From NCBI GenBank assembly GCA_001950395.1, contig BDLO01000001.1, positions 186,001 to 250,000 on the forward strand: a stretch of 64,000 nt of DNA. The letters run 5' to 3'. Of this stretch, positions 29,293 to 38,821 are shown piece by piece. The notes below the pieces were generated by a model that worked only from the letters and a program-made list of their open reading frames with translations, had not been told where the DNA came from and made no database searches. The first letter of the stretch is position 1. Every line of letters starts with the position of its first letter. The translations under genes and the position numbers were made by a program. Source of the DNA: Coriobacteriaceae bacterium EMTCatB1 (GTDB taxonomy: Bacteria; Actinomycetota; Coriobacteriia; Anaerosomatales; Anaerosomataceae).

Positions 29293-30591
29293 ATGGGGCT
29301 TCTTGAGCGTCTACAGGACGGTTCGGCCGTGCTCGGCGTGGTCGGCCTGGGGTACGTCGGCCTGCCGCTTGCCGTGGAGATGGCGAGCGCCGGCCACACG
29401 GTCATCGGGTTCGACGTCTCCGCGGAGAAGGCGGGCTCGGTGAATGCGGGCGTGAGCTACATCCCCGACGTCTTGAGCGAGCGGCTCGCTCCGCTCGTGA
29501 ACGACGGCCTCGTCCGTGCGACGACCGACTTCTCAGACGTCTCGCAGTGCGACGCCATCGCGATCTGCGTGCCCACGCCGCTCGACGAGATGAAGGAGCC
29601 CGACACGTCGTTCATGGAGGCGGCCGCGCGGTCGGTGGCTCCGCACCTGAAGCCGGGCACGCTCGTGACGCTCGAGTCGACGACGTACCCTGGAACGACC
29701 GAAGAGGTCATCCAGCCGATCTTGGAATCGGGCGGCCTGAAGGTGGGAGAGACGCTGTTCTTGGCGTTCTCGCCTGAGCGCGTCGATCCGGGCAATCCCG
29801 TGTACCAGACCAAGAACACGCCGAAGGTCGTGGGCGGCGTCACGCCGGCGTGCACTGAGCGGGCCGTGGCGATGTACTCACGGTTCATCGACACCGTCGT
29901 GCCCGTCTCGACGACACGCGCAGCGGAGATGACGAAGCTTCTCGAGAACATCTTCCGCAGCGTGAACATCGCGCTCGTCAACGAGCTCCTGCAGCTGTGC
30001 GAGCGGATGGGCATCGATCTGTGGGAGGTCATCGACGCGGCCAAGACCAAGCCGTTCGGCTTCATGCCGTTCTACCCCGGTCCGGGTCTCGGCGGGCACT
30101 GCATCCCCATCGACCCCTTCTACCTCTCGTGGAAGGCGCGGCAGTACGACTTCCATACGGAGTTCATCGAGCTTTCCGGCAAGGTGAACGAGTCGATGCC
30201 GTACTACGTCGTGCGCCGGCTCATGGACGCCATGAACGAGCACCTTCGGATGCCGCTCAACGGCAGCCGCGTGCTCGTCGTCGGAGTCGCGTACAAGGCG
30301 GACATCGACGACATGCGCGAATCCCCGGCTATCAAGGTCATCGAGCTTCTGCGCGCGAAGGGAGCGGACGTGGTGTACCACGACCCGTACGTGCCCGAGC
30401 TCGTCGTAGACGGCCTCGCCGTTCCGCACGTGGCTCTCGACGCAGGGACGGTGAGCTCGGCAGATGCGCTCGTCGTCGTCACCAACCACTCCAACGTGGA
30501 CTACGGGCTTATAGCCGAGCATGCGCGCCTGGTGCTCGACACCCGCAACGCCATGCGCGATCACCGCACCGAGCGGGTGGTGCTGCTGTGA
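29293..30591 (+). CDS. UDP-N-acetyl-hexosamine 6-dehydrogenase (WbpA/WecC type)
   Basis: 432 residues. NAD-dependent two-step oxidation of a UDP-HexNAc to the uronic acid. N-terminal Rossmann motif GVVGLGYVGLPLAVEMA; middle helical part with KLLENIFRSVNIALVNEL; the catalytic cysteine in PGLGGHCIPIDPFYLSWKA; C-terminal VLVVGVAYKADIDDMRESP. The features match the WbpA/WecC branch rather than UDP-glucose dehydrogenase, which is encoded separately at 36274-37581. With the next three genes it forms a WbpA-B-D-E-like set. Confidence 0.9.
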   Translation: MGLLERLQDGSAVLGVVGLGYVGLPLAVEMASAGHTVIGFDVSAEKAGSVNAGVSYIPDVLSERLAPLVNDGLVRATTDFSDVSQCDAIAICVPTPLDEMKEPDTSFMEAAARSVAPHLKPGTLVTLESTTYPGTTEEVIQPILESGGLKVGETLFLAFSPERVDPGNPVYQTKNTPKVVGGVTPACTERAVAMYSRFIDTVVPVSTTRAAEMTKLLENIFRSVNIALVNELLQLCERMGIDLWEVIDAAKTKPFGFMPFYPGPGLGGHCIPIDPFYLSWKARQYDFHTEFIELSGKVNESMPYYVVRRLMDAMNEHLRMPLNGSRVLVVGVAYKADIDDMRESPAIKVIELLRAKGADVVYHDPYVPELVVDGLAVPHVALDAGTVSSADALVVVTNHSNVDYGLIAEHARLVLDTRNAMRDHRTERVVLL

Positions 30592-31613
30592 GCGCCGCGC
30601 CGCTCCGCATCGGCATGGTCGGCTACGGGTACTGGGGGCCGAACATCGTCCGCAACCTCGCGCGGCTCGCCTCGGCGGAGCTCGTCGCGCTGTGCGATGC
30701 CTCCGAGAAGAACCGCGCGCGGTTCGAGGCCGCATACCCCGGCGTCCCCACGGTGGCGTCCATCGAGCAGCTGCTGGCCGGGCACGAGGTGGACGCCGTC
30801 GTGATCGCGACCTCGGCGCCGACCCATCACGCGATCGCACGCGCGGCGATCGATGCAGGCAAGCACTGCTTCGTCGAGAAGCCGCTCACGCTGACGTCCT
30901 CGGACGCGGAGGACCTCGTCCGGGCGGCGGACGCTGCAGGCGTGGTGCTGATGGTGGGGCACCTGATGGAGTACCACTCCGCCATCGGCTGGATCAAAGA
31001 CTACATCGCCTCCGGCAACCTCGGCGACGTGCTGTACCTGTACATGCAGCGGCTCAACCTCGGCAAGGTGCGCACGCAGGAGAACGCGTTTTGGTCTCTC
31101 GCGCCGCACGATGTCTCGATTGCGCTGTACCTGCTCGGTGAGATGCCGGAATCGGTGAGCGCGAGCGGTGCGGCGTTCGTGACACCCGGCGTGCACGACA
31201 CGGTGTTCGCCAACCTGCGGTTCAGAAGCGGCCGGATGGCCAACATCCACGTGTCGTGGCTGGACCCGCACAAAGTGCGGCGGCTGACGGTCGTCGGAAG
31301 CAAGCAGATGCTCGTGTTCGATGACATGCAGGCGACGGAGAAGATCTGGGTGTACGACCGCGGCGTCGAGCCGCCCGAAGCGTTGCCGTACGGAGCCGAC
31401 GTGCAGCTCAGGTTCGGCGACATCCACGTGCCCTGGGTCCCGCTCAAAGAGCCGCTGCAGGAGGAGATGGAGCACTTCATCTCGTGCTGCCAGAGCGGCG
31501 CCACACCCAGGAGCGACGGGCGTGACGGCCTTCGGGTGGTGCGCGTGCTTGAGGCAGTCGACGAGTCGATCGCCGCAGGCGGCGCTCCGGTGCCGACGCG
31601 CGTGGAGGTGTGA
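30588..31613 (+). CDS. Gfo/Idh/MocA sugar-nucleotide oxidoreductase (WbpB-like)
   Basis: 341 residues. N-terminal NAD fold with GMVGYGYWGPNIVRNLARL, then CFVEKPLTLTSSDAEDL with the catalytic-site Glu-Lys-Pro and MVGHLMEYHSA. WbpB oxidises C3 of UDP-GlcNAc-uronate. Overlaps the preceding gene by four bases (GTGA). Members without this context are hard to assign; the neighbours make the C3-oxidation role likely. Confidence 0.87.
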   Translation: MSAAPLRIGMVGYGYWGPNIVRNLARLASAELVALCDASEKNRARFEAAYPGVPTVASIEQLLAGHEVDAVVIATSAPTHHAIARAAIDAGKHCFVEKPLTLTSSDAEDLVRAADAAGVVLMVGHLMEYHSAIGWIKDYIASGNLGDVLYLYMQRLNLGKVRTQENAFWSLAPHDVSIALYLLGEMPESVSASGAAFVTPGVHDTVFANLRFRSGRMANIHVSWLDPHKVRRLTVVGSKQMLVFDDMQATEKIWVYDRGVEPPEALPYGADVQLRFGDIHVPWVPLKEPLQEEMEHFISCCQSGATPRSDGRDGLRVVRVLEAVDESIAAGGAPVPTRVEV

Positions 31614-31616
31614 ACC

Positions 31617-32411
31617 GTGGAGGCGTCCGTTCATCCGGAAGCGACTCTTGGCGCCGGGGCGGTTCTCGGACCGGGCGTCGTCATCGATCAAGGCGCGAGG
31701 GTCGGCGAGGGGGCCGTCATCGGCAGCTTCGTCCACCTGTGCGAAGGCGTCGTCATCGGGGCAGGGTGCGTCATCGGGGACCACGTCACCGTCCATCCAG
31801 GCACGGTGCTCGAAGAGCGGTGCACCGTCGCGGACTTCGCCGTCTTGGGCAAGCGTCCCAAGCTCGGACCGCGCTCGACCGCGAAGGGCGGCGAACTTGC
31901 GCCGCTCGTGCTCGGCGCGGGCTGCTCGGTCGGCAGCCACACGGTGCTCATGGCAGGGACGACCTTCGGCCCAGGGTGCATCGTCGGCGATAACGCGGGC
32001 GTGAGAGAGCGCTGCCGCATCGGCGAGAACGTCGTGATCGGCCGCTCTGTCACGGTCGAGAACGACACGACGATCGGCTCGCGCACCAAGATCCAAAGCG
32101 GCGCGTACGTCACCGCCTACGTGACCATCGAAGACGACGTCTTCATCGCGCCCATGGTCGTGACCACCAACGACAACTTCATGGGGCGGACGGAGAAGCG
32201 CTTCGCATCGCTCAAGGGGTGCACTATCCGACGCGGCGCGCGCGTCGGCGGAGGTGCGCACATCCTTCCCGGCATCGAGATCGGGGAAGAGGCGTTCGTC
32301 GCGACCGGCGCGGTGGTGACGCGAGACGTTGCTCCGAAGACCGTCGTGATGGGCGTGCCGGCACGCGCTGTGCGCTCGGTGCCGGACGAAGAGCTGTTGG
32401 AGAACCAGTAA
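31617..32411 (+). CDS. Left-handed beta-helix N-acetyltransferase (WbpD-like)
   Basis: 264 residues. Many hexapeptide repeats (IGAGCVIGDH, VEERCTVADF, IGENVVIGRS, IEDDVFIAPM) build a left-handed beta helix, with the acetyl-CoA site region VVTTNDNF and the late GAVVTRDVAPKTVVMGVPA. It would acetylate the 3-amino group made by the aminotransferase. Longer than WbpD proteins (about 190), with an extra set of N-terminal repeats. Starts three bases after the oxidoreductase. Confidence 0.87.
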   Translation: MEASVHPEATLGAGAVLGPGVVIDQGARVGEGAVIGSFVHLCEGVVIGAGCVIGDHVTVHPGTVLEERCTVADFAVLGKRPKLGPRSTAKGGELAPLVLGAGCSVGSHTVLMAGTTFGPGCIVGDNAGVRERCRIGENVVIGRSVTVENDTTIGSRTKIQSGAYVTAYVTIEDDVFIAPMVVTTNDNFMGRTEKRFASLKGCTIRRGARVGGGAHILPGIEIGEEAFVATGAVVTRDVAPKTVVMGVPARAVRSVPDEELLENQ

Positions 32412-32493
32412 CGCGACCGTGACGCCTTGTCGCCCGCGGGCGGCGGCGTGCGACAATGACGTGTCCCGAACGGTGCGTAAGGAGCGTGAAGAC

Positions 32494-33612
32494 GTGGGTG
32501 TCCCCCTGCTCGACTTGAAGGGCCAGTACCGCGAGCTCAAGACGGAGCTCGACGCAGCCATCGCTGAGGTGATGGAGAACGCCGCGTTCATCGGCGGCCC
32601 GAAGGTGAAGGCGCTGGAAGACGCCATCGCGGCGTACGTCGGCACCGCGCACGCAGTGGCGTGCGGCAACGGCACCGATGCGCTGTTCTTGATCATGGCT
32701 GCGCTCGGCATCGGCAAAGGCGACGAGGTCATCACCACGCCGTTCACGTTCTTCGCGACCGTGGAAGCGATCGTGCACACCGGCGCGACGCCGGTGTTCG
32801 TCGACATCGAGCCCGGCACCTACAACATGGACGTGGCGCAGGTCGAAGCGGCCATCACGCCGCGGACGAAGGCGATCCTGCCGGTGCACATCTTCGGTCA
32901 GTGCGTCGACATGGACCCGCTGCTCGAGATCGCCGATCGCCACGGCCTCATCGTCGTCGAAGACGCGTGCCAGGCCATCGGAGCGACTTACAAGGGCAAG
33001 AAGGCGGGCTCGCTCGCTCGTGCCGCTGCCTTCTCGTTCTTCCCGAGCAAGAACCTCGGTTGCGCGGGAGACGGCGGCATCATCACCACCGACGACGAGG
33101 CGCTTGCCGCCGCATGCCGCAAGATGGCGCAGCACGGGACCACGAAGAAGTACTTCCACGACTCGTTCGGCGTGAACTCGCGCCTCGACGCGCTGCAGGC
33201 CGCGATCCTGCTCGTCAAGCTCCCGCACCTGGACGCGTGGAACGCCGAGCGTCGTGCGGCAGCTGCTTTCTACAACGAGCTGCTGGCGGACGTCTCTGGC
33301 CTTGAGCTTCCGGTCGTGCGCGAATACGGCGATGCGGTGTTCCACCTGTACATCGTCAAGGCGGCCGATACCGAAACGGCGGAGCGCGTGATGCACGCGC
33401 TCAACGAGGCCGGCATCGGGACGGCGCTGTACTATCCGCTCGCGCTGCACGAGCAGGAGGCGCTGGCCAAGCTTCCCGGCTTCCAGCGGCCGTCCCTCAC
33501 GGTGGCCGAGTCGTGCGACGGGAGGACGTTCGCGCTGCCGTGCTTCCCGGGCATCACCGCAGAGCAGCAGCGCGAGGTCGTGCGCGTGGTGAAAGAGGCG
33601 CTCGGAGCGTGA
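32494..33612 (+). CDS. DegT/DnrJ/EryC1 sugar aminotransferase (WbpE-like)
   Basis: 372 residues. PLP enzyme that would aminate the 3-keto sugar nucleotide using glutamate. VPLLDLKGQYRELKTELDAA start, ACGNGTDALFLIMAALG, VEDACQAIGATYKGKKAG, and the PLP lysine Lys186 in FSFFPSKNLGCAGDGG are all seen. The GTG at 32494 follows AAGGAG; the preceding 80 bases hold no gene. With the three genes before it, this gives the WbpA/B/D/E route to a UDP-2,3-diacetamido-2,3-dideoxy-uronic acid. Confidence 0.92.
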   Translation: MGVPLLDLKGQYRELKTELDAAIAEVMENAAFIGGPKVKALEDAIAAYVGTAHAVACGNGTDALFLIMAALGIGKGDEVITTPFTFFATVEAIVHTGATPVFVDIEPGTYNMDVAQVEAAITPRTKAILPVHIFGQCVDMDPLLEIADRHGLIVVEDACQAIGATYKGKKAGSLARAAAFSFFPSKNLGCAGDGGIITTDDEALAAACRKMAQHGTTKKYFHDSFGVNSRLDALQAAILLVKLPHLDAWNAERRAAAAFYNELLADVSGLELPVVREYGDAVFHLYIVKAADTETAERVMHALNEAGIGTALYYPLALHEQEALAKLPGFQRPSLTVAESCDGRTFALPCFPGITAEQQREVVRVVKEALGA

Positions 33613-33654
33613 GAGAGACGGCGGCACACGGAGCAGCGAGGAGTCAGGGGCATC

Positions 33655-35049
33655 GTGCCAGCTGAAGGATACAGGCGGTCGGATCGGCACAAGAAGAAGC
33701 GAGACGCGGCGCTCCGCAGCGGCCGCGCTGCCGTTCCGGCTCGACCCATCGTCGAGCCAGCGCCGCGGATGCGCGTGCACGAGGTGCAGCGCAAGCGCGC
33801 TCTCAAGCGACGGCTTGCGATAGCGGCTGGCGTGCTCGCGCTCATCGTGCTCGGCGTTGCGGCCTACGGGCTGATTTGGTTCCGGAGCCTCGACCGGCGT
33901 ATCAGCAAGGCAGCGCTCGCTGACACCAAGCTGCAGCAGGCGCTCGACAAGCCGAAGCAGGATCACCTCGAGCCGTTCACGGTGCTGATCACGGGCAGCG
34001 ACGCGAGGCCCCGCGATACTGCGTCGCGTGCGGACACGATCATCGTCGCGCGCATCGACCCGAAGGCCAAGAAGGTCTGGCTGTTGTCCATCCCGCGAGA
34101 CATGCGCGCTGAGATCCCTGGCCACGGTGTCGGGAAGATCAACGCCGCCAAGTTCTACGGCGGAGACGCGCTGCTCGTGGAGACGATCAAGAACGAGACC
34201 GGTCTGGAGGTCAACCACTACGTCGACATCGGGTTCAAAGGGTTCGTGAAGGCCGTCGACGCCATCGGCGGAGTGTGGGTGGACGTCGATAGGCCCATCG
34301 ACGACTGGAAAGCGGACATCTCGCCGTTCAAGACGGCCAAGAAGATCGAGCCAGGTTACCAGCTCCTGGACGGATACCACGCGCTCGTGTACGTGCGAAG
34401 CCGCGCCTTCCCGGACGCGGACTTCACCCGCATGCGCCACCAGCAGACGTTCTTCAAGGCGCTCGCCAAGCAGCTCGCCAACCCGAGCGGCATCGTGAAG
34501 CTGCCGGCTGCGATCACGGCGATATCCGAGTACATGACCTCGACCTTGCCCGCTGGCGAGATCGTGCGCATCGCCCGATCGCTGCAAGGCATCTCGCCTG
34601 ACGACATCGACGCGGCGACCATCCCTGGTACGTGGAAGAGCCCGTACGTCTACCCTGACAAAGAGAAGATGCGGCAGCTCGTCGAGGCGATGAATGCGGG
34701 CAGGCCGTTCGAGAGCACGCCCACGGCAGAGCCGGTCGTCCCGAGCCAGGTGAGCGTGACGGTGCGAAACGGCGCCGGCATGTCAGGCGTGGCAGCCTCT
34801 GCCGCCGACGTCCTCAAACGCGCGGGCTTCAACGTCGTCGAAGTCGGGAACGCGAACCAGTTCGTGTACGACCGGACGCTCGTGGTCTACGCGACGGAGG
34901 CCGCGAAAGCCAAGGCGGAGGCGGTTGCAGCAGCGCTGCCCGTGGCGGACTTGGTGCCGTCTCGCGGGATGTACTCCTACAAGACCGACGTGCTCGTCGT
35001 GGTCGGTAAGGACTGGGCGTCCGCTGCCGCGACGTCGACCGCCCGCTAG
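33655..35049 (+). CDS. LytR-CpsA-Psr (LCP) family glycopolymer ligase
   Basis: 464 residues. A basic cytoplasmic start, one membrane helix (about 58-82, LAIAAGVLALIVLGVAAYGL), the LCP domain (about 100-290: TVLITGSDARP, RADTIIVARIDPKAKK, IPRDMRAEIPGHG, KINAAKFYGG, DGYHALVYVRSR), and a C-terminal LytR_C domain (about 360-464, SVTVRNGAGMSGVAAS). LCP proteins move polymers from undecaprenyl pyrophosphate to peptidoglycan. It is well placed to attach the polysaccharide made by this locus. Its stop overlaps the stop of the opposite-strand glycosyltransferase by four bases. Confidence 0.94.
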   Translation: MPAEGYRRSDRHKKKRDAALRSGRAAVPARPIVEPAPRMRVHEVQRKRALKRRLAIAAGVLALIVLGVAAYGLIWFRSLDRRISKAALADTKLQQALDKPKQDHLEPFTVLITGSDARPRDTASRADTIIVARIDPKAKKVWLLSIPRDMRAEIPGHGVGKINAAKFYGGDALLVETIKNETGLEVNHYVDIGFKGFVKAVDAIGGVWVDVDRPIDDWKADISPFKTAKKIEPGYQLLDGYHALVYVRSRAFPDADFTRMRHQQTFFKALAKQLANPSGIVKLPAAITAISEYMTSTLPAGEIVRIARSLQGISPDDIDAATIPGTWKSPYVYPDKEKMRQLVEAMNAGRPFESTPTAEPVVPSQVSVTVRNGAGMSGVAASAADVLKRAGFNVVEVGNANQFVYDRTLVVYATEAAKAKAEAVAAALPVADLVPSRGMYSYKTDVLVVVGKDWASAAATSTAR

Positions 35050-36269
35050 CGGCTTCCAGCGGCGTCTTCCAAGACGGCCAGCACCTGGTCGGCCAGGTCG
35101 TCGCGCGAGAATCGCTCCTCGGCAAGCCGCCGTGCGTTGCGGCCCATCTCTTCGAGGCGATCGCGGTCTGACGCAAGCTTCTCGAGGGCGTCGGCCAGAG
35201 CGACGCCGTCACCCGCAGGCACGTACACGCCGCAGTCGTGCTCCTCGACCAGAGCGCGTGTCCAGCCGTTCGAGTTGACGATCATCGGGCGTCCGGAGGC
35301 AAGCCCATCGAAGAACTTGTTGGGCGAGTTCGTCGCAAGGATCGGCACGTCGGCGAACAGCGTCATCAGCACGTCGGCGGACCGCGTGAGAACCGGGACG
35401 TCTTTCTTAGGCAGCGAGCCGACGAGGCGCACGTTCGGAAGCCCGTCGGTCAGCTCCTTGAGCTTCGGCAAGCACTTGCCGTCGCCCGCGATGACGAACA
35501 CGATGTCGTCGCGGCCCCGCTCGTGCAAGGCGCGCGCCGCTTCCGGCACCTGCGCCTCGACGGCGTTGGACGGTCCGATGGCGCCTGCGTACCCGACCAC
35601 GAAGGCGTCCTCGGGAACGCCGAGCGAGGCCAAGAACCCGTGGTCTTTCGGGGCAGGGTAGAACAGGTCCAGGTCCGAGGAGTTGGGGACCATGTGGACG
35701 CGCTCCGGCGGCACGCCTTCAGCGAGGACGCCGTCTGCCATGCCGGGAGACAAGGCGATGACGTGCTTTGCGTGACGGTACAAAAAGCGCTCGAGATGCT
35801 TGGCTGCGCGTGCAAGGAGGCCGTTGCGCTTGAGCGCTCCCATCTGGATGGCCGCTTCAGGCCACAGGTCTCTCACCTCGAAGACGAACGGCGTTCGGGT
35901 GAGCGCGGACGCGACCCAGCCCGGGATGCCGACGGTGAGCGGCGTGGAGGTCGCGAACACGACGTCGTGCTTGCCGGACGTCACGGCGAGGAACGTCGCG
36001 CCGATCGTGAACAGCGCGAACGACCACATGCGGCGCGCGTACCCCATGTAGTTCGAGTAGCGCACGCGCACGGACCGGACGCGGATGCCGTCGATGACGC
36101 CCTCGCACAGGAGGCGCTTGTCGAACTCGTCAGGCAGGCGAGAGGAGCTCGTGATGACGGTGAGCTCGTGTCCTTCGGCGGTCCATCTCCGGGCGAACTC
36201 GTACGAGCGGATGAGTCCGAGCGAGGACTCGCGGGTGGCGAAGAACTGGTGGATGTACAGTATCCGCAT
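35046..36269 (-). CDS. Glycosyltransferase family 4 (WbuB-like)
   Basis: 407 residues. GT4 fold: RILYIHQFFATRESSLGLIR start, EGHELTVITSSSRLPDEF, and the late nucleotide-sugar loop with GLASGRPMIVNSNGW. The opening is close to that of WbuB-type transferases acting on N-acetyl-fucosamine-like sugars, but the substrate cannot be read here. The ATG at 36269 follows the ugd stop by four bases, so it is the last gene of the minus-strand operon. Convergent with the LCP gene. Confidence 0.88.
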   Translation of the reverse strand: MRILYIHQFFATRESSLGLIRSYEFARRWTAEGHELTVITSSSRLPDEFDKRLLCEGVIDGIRVRSVRVRYSNYMGYARRMWSFALFTIGATFLAVTSGKHDVVFATSTPLTVGIPGWVASALTRTPFVFEVRDLWPEAAIQMGALKRNGLLARAAKHLERFLYRHAKHVIALSPGMADGVLAEGVPPERVHMVPNSSDLDLFYPAPKDHGFLASLGVPEDAFVVGYAGAIGPSNAVEAQVPEAARALHERGRDDIVFVIAGDGKCLPKLKELTDGLPNVRLVGSLPKKDVPVLTRSADVLMTLFADVPILATNSPNKFFDGLASGRPMIVNSNGWTRALVEEHDCGVYVPAGDGVALADALEKLASDRDRLEEMGRNARRLAEERFSRDDLADQVLAVLEDAAGSR

Positions 36270-36273
36270 CGCC

Positions 36274-37581
36274 CTACGCTCCGCGATGCGCTCCAGGACG
36301 GCCCACGGCCATGTACGTGAGTCCCGCTTCGGTGACGCGCGCCGAGTCGAGGCAGTTGCGTCCATCGAAGACGATGGCCGGGTCGCGCATGAGCTCGCGT
36401 ACGCGCGTCCAGTCGAGGTCCACGAACTCCTGCCACTCGGTGACGACCACGGCGGCGGACGCCCCGTCGAGCGCATCCCACACGGTCTCGGTGCGTCGAG
36501 CGCCCGCCGGCAGCAGCACGGACGCCGCGATCGGGTCGTACACGCGCACGTCAGCTCCCTCCTCGACGAGAAGCGGCACGATGTCGAGAGCCGGAGACTC
36601 GCGTACGTCGTCGGTGTTCGGCTTGAAGGAGAGACCGAGCACCGCGACCGAGCGATCGTGCATGTCGCGCATCGCACGCGTCAGGTGGACCACCGGCAGC
36701 AGCCGCTGTCTGTTGTTCACCTCGATGACGGACTTGAGCAAGGTGAACTGGTAGCCGTTCAGCGTCGAGATGAAGTCGAGCGCCCGCGTGTCTTTCGGGA
36801 AGCACGACCCGCCGTAGCCGATGCCGGCCTTCAGGAACTGCGCACCGATGCGCGCGTCGAGACCCAGGCCGTGGGCCACGGCGTCGACGTCTGCGCCGAT
36901 GCAGTCGCAGAGGTTGGCAATCTCGTTGATGAACGAGATCTTCGTGGACAAAAACGCGTTGCTCGCGTACTTGATCGTCTCGGCGCTGGTGACATCGGTG
37001 GCCAGCACCGGCGCGTCGATGTCGGCGTACAGCGCTCGCATGGTCTCGAGCGCAGCCGCGTCGTCGCTGCCGAGCACGATGCGGTCGGTGTGGAACCAGT
37101 CGTGGATCGCGTGGCCCTCCCGGAGGAACTCCGGGTTCGAGACGTAGGCGATCGGCGTGGCGGCGTGTTGTACGTAGCGCTCCGTGAGCGCCGCACCGGT
37201 GCCGGGAGGCACCGTCGACTTCATGACGAGCACGAATGGCCGGTCGGCCTCGCGAGCGAGCGACGAGACCACCGCACGCACCGCAGAAAGGTCGGCCGAG
37301 CCGTTGGGCGCCATCGGGGTGCCCACCGCAACGAAGGTGACGTCGCTCACGAGATCGCGCCAGCCGTCGGCGGGCGTCTCGAAACGAAGCGTTCCTGCGG
37401 CGACGCCCTCCGCGAGCAGCTCCTCTATGCCGGGCTCGAATATCGGGCTCACGCCTAAGCGCAGCGAGTCGATCTTCTTCGGGTCGATGTCGACGCACGT
37501 GACGGTGTGACCGGACTTCGAGAGGCAGACGCCGGTCACGAGGCCGACGTATCCGGTGCCGATGACAGTGACATTGCTCAT
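36274..37581 (-). CDS. ugd: UDP-glucose 6-dehydrogenase
   Basis: 435 residues. NAD-dependent oxidation of UDP-glucose to UDP-glucuronate. NVTVIGTGYVGLVTGVCLSK start, the FEPGIEELL segment typical of UDP-glucose dehydrogenases, the catalytic cysteine in GIGYGGSCFPKDTRAL and C-terminal VAVLGLSFKPNTDDVRESP. A separate, second sugar dehydrogenase in the locus means the polymer probably holds glucuronate as well as the amino-uronate. The 70-base gap upstream could hold its promoter (TAACCT on the minus strand). Confidence 0.95.
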   Translation of the reverse strand: MSNVTVIGTGYVGLVTGVCLSKSGHTVTCVDIDPKKIDSLRLGVSPIFEPGIEELLAEGVAAGTLRFETPADGWRDLVSDVTFVAVGTPMAPNGSADLSAVRAVVSSLAREADRPFVLVMKSTVPPGTGAALTERYVQHAATPIAYVSNPEFLREGHAIHDWFHTDRIVLGSDDAAALETMRALYADIDAPVLATDVTSAETIKYASNAFLSTKISFINEIANLCDCIGADVDAVAHGLGLDARIGAQFLKAGIGYGGSCFPKDTRALDFISTLNGYQFTLLKSVIEVNNRQRLLPVVHLTRAMRDMHDRSVAVLGLSFKPNTDDVRESPALDIVPLLVEEGADVRVYDPIAASVLLPAGARRTETVWDALDGASAAVVVTEWQEFVDLDWTRVRELMRDPAIVFDGRNCLDSARVTEAGLTYMAVGRPGAHRGA

Positions 37582-37651
37582 GGGGGTCCTTTGCAGTCGA
37601 GCCGGGTGGCTTTAGAACCCGCGCTAGGTTAGCACAGGGTCTAGGCGGGCG

Positions 37652-38821
37652 TCAGCATCGCAGCAGCGTATCGTAGGTGTTCGCGAATGCCGCCGCGGTC
37701 GCTGCCCACGTGTAGGCCGACGCCGCTTTACGCGCCGCGGCCTCTGCCGCGCCTCTCGCGTCGGGGTCTCTGAGCATCGCCGTGATGGCCTCCTCGAGGG
37801 CAGCGATGTCACGGGGCGCGACAAGCACGCCGGCGGCTGCGGGGACTACTTCGGGCAGTCCGCCGACCGCACACGCAACGACCGCGCGGCCGCACGCCAT
37901 CGCCTCGAGCGCAACAAGTCCGAAGCCCTCGTAGCGGCTCGGAACCGCCACGACATCGGCAGCGGCATACCACCAGGAGAGCGTGTCCGGGTCGACTGCG
38001 CCGGGCGCGATAGCGCCGTGGACGCCGCTGATGTCGGCATCGCCCGCCGGGCCGACGAACGCCACTCGCGCGCGCGGGAGCGCGCGGCGGACGCCCGCCC
38101 ACGCGATCGCGAGGTCGCCCGCGCCTTTGTGCACCGTGACGCGTCCTGCGAACACCACGAGCGGGACGTCGGGATCCAGCCCGAGCCGCTCGCGCGCCAG
38201 TGCGCGCTCACGCGGGTAGAAGCGCACGTGATCCACCCCGTTCGGAATCACCTTGATGCGCCCCGGCTCGATGCCGAGTGCGGCGACTTCGCGCGCAAGC
38301 GCGCGGGAGGGGGTGGTGATCAACGCTGCCGCCTCGAGGTTCGCGGGGACGGCATCGGCCAGTCCTGGATACTCACGCGTTTCGAGCGCGCCGAGGCCGT
38401 GAACAGCGATCACCCGCGGCATGTCGAGGCCGGCGGCATCAGCGAACAGCGGGCGGAAGTCGGCCTGCTGCACGTGGAGTACCTGCGGGTTGAACGCCCG
38501 GCACGCGCTCGCGAGCAGCAAGCTCCGGGCGCGCGCTGTGGCGCGCGGCACGCCGAGCGCATCGAGCGTCTCGAACGCCGTGACGCGCCCGGTGGTGCGT
38601 GTGCGGGCGGCGAGTGCGAGGCGAAGCCGCACGGCCGCGGACGCGCCACGGACACCATCAGCGCCAGCCGGTGTCGCGCCGCGGGCGTGGGCGTCGTCCA
38701 GGACGCGGACCGCGACTCCGCTATCGCGGAGCGCCGAGGCGAGCGAGGCTGTGTGGGTGGCGACACCGCCGACGGCGCCGGGGGAGGGCAGCGGGCCGAA
38801 GATAGCGACGCGCACGCTCAT
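37652..38821 (-). CDS. Glycosyltransferase family 4
   Basis: 389 residues. GT4: RVAIFGPLPSPGAVGGVATH start, VIPNGVDHVRFYPRER linker, VFAGRVTVHKGAGDLAIA and the C-terminal PSRYEGFGLVALEAMACG with the E-x7-E motif. Unusually alanine-rich. Overlaps the flippase gene upstream by four bases. Substrate unknown. Confidence 0.9.
   Translation of the reverse strand: MSVRVAIFGPLPSPGAVGGVATHTASLASALRDSGVAVRVLDDAHARGATPAGADGVRGASAAVRLRLALAARTRTTGRVTAFETLDALGVPRATARARSLLLASACRAFNPQVLHVQQADFRPLFADAAGLDMPRVIAVHGLGALETREYPGLADAVPANLEAAALITTPSRALAREVAALGIEPGRIKVIPNGVDHVRFYPRERALARERLGLDPDVPLVVFAGRVTVHKGAGDLAIAWAGVRRALPRARVAFVGPAGDADISGVHGAIAPGAVDPDTLSWWYAAADVVAVPSRYEGFGLVALEAMACGRAVVACAVGGLPEVVPAAAGVLVAPRDIAALEEAITAMLRDPDARGAAEAAARKAASAYTWAATAAAFANTYDTLLRC

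Noticed and set aside
30561-32819. 752-codon minus-strand frame across the Wbp-like genes
   Set aside because: Shadow frame; the plus-strand genes overlap by a few bases and have clear motifs.
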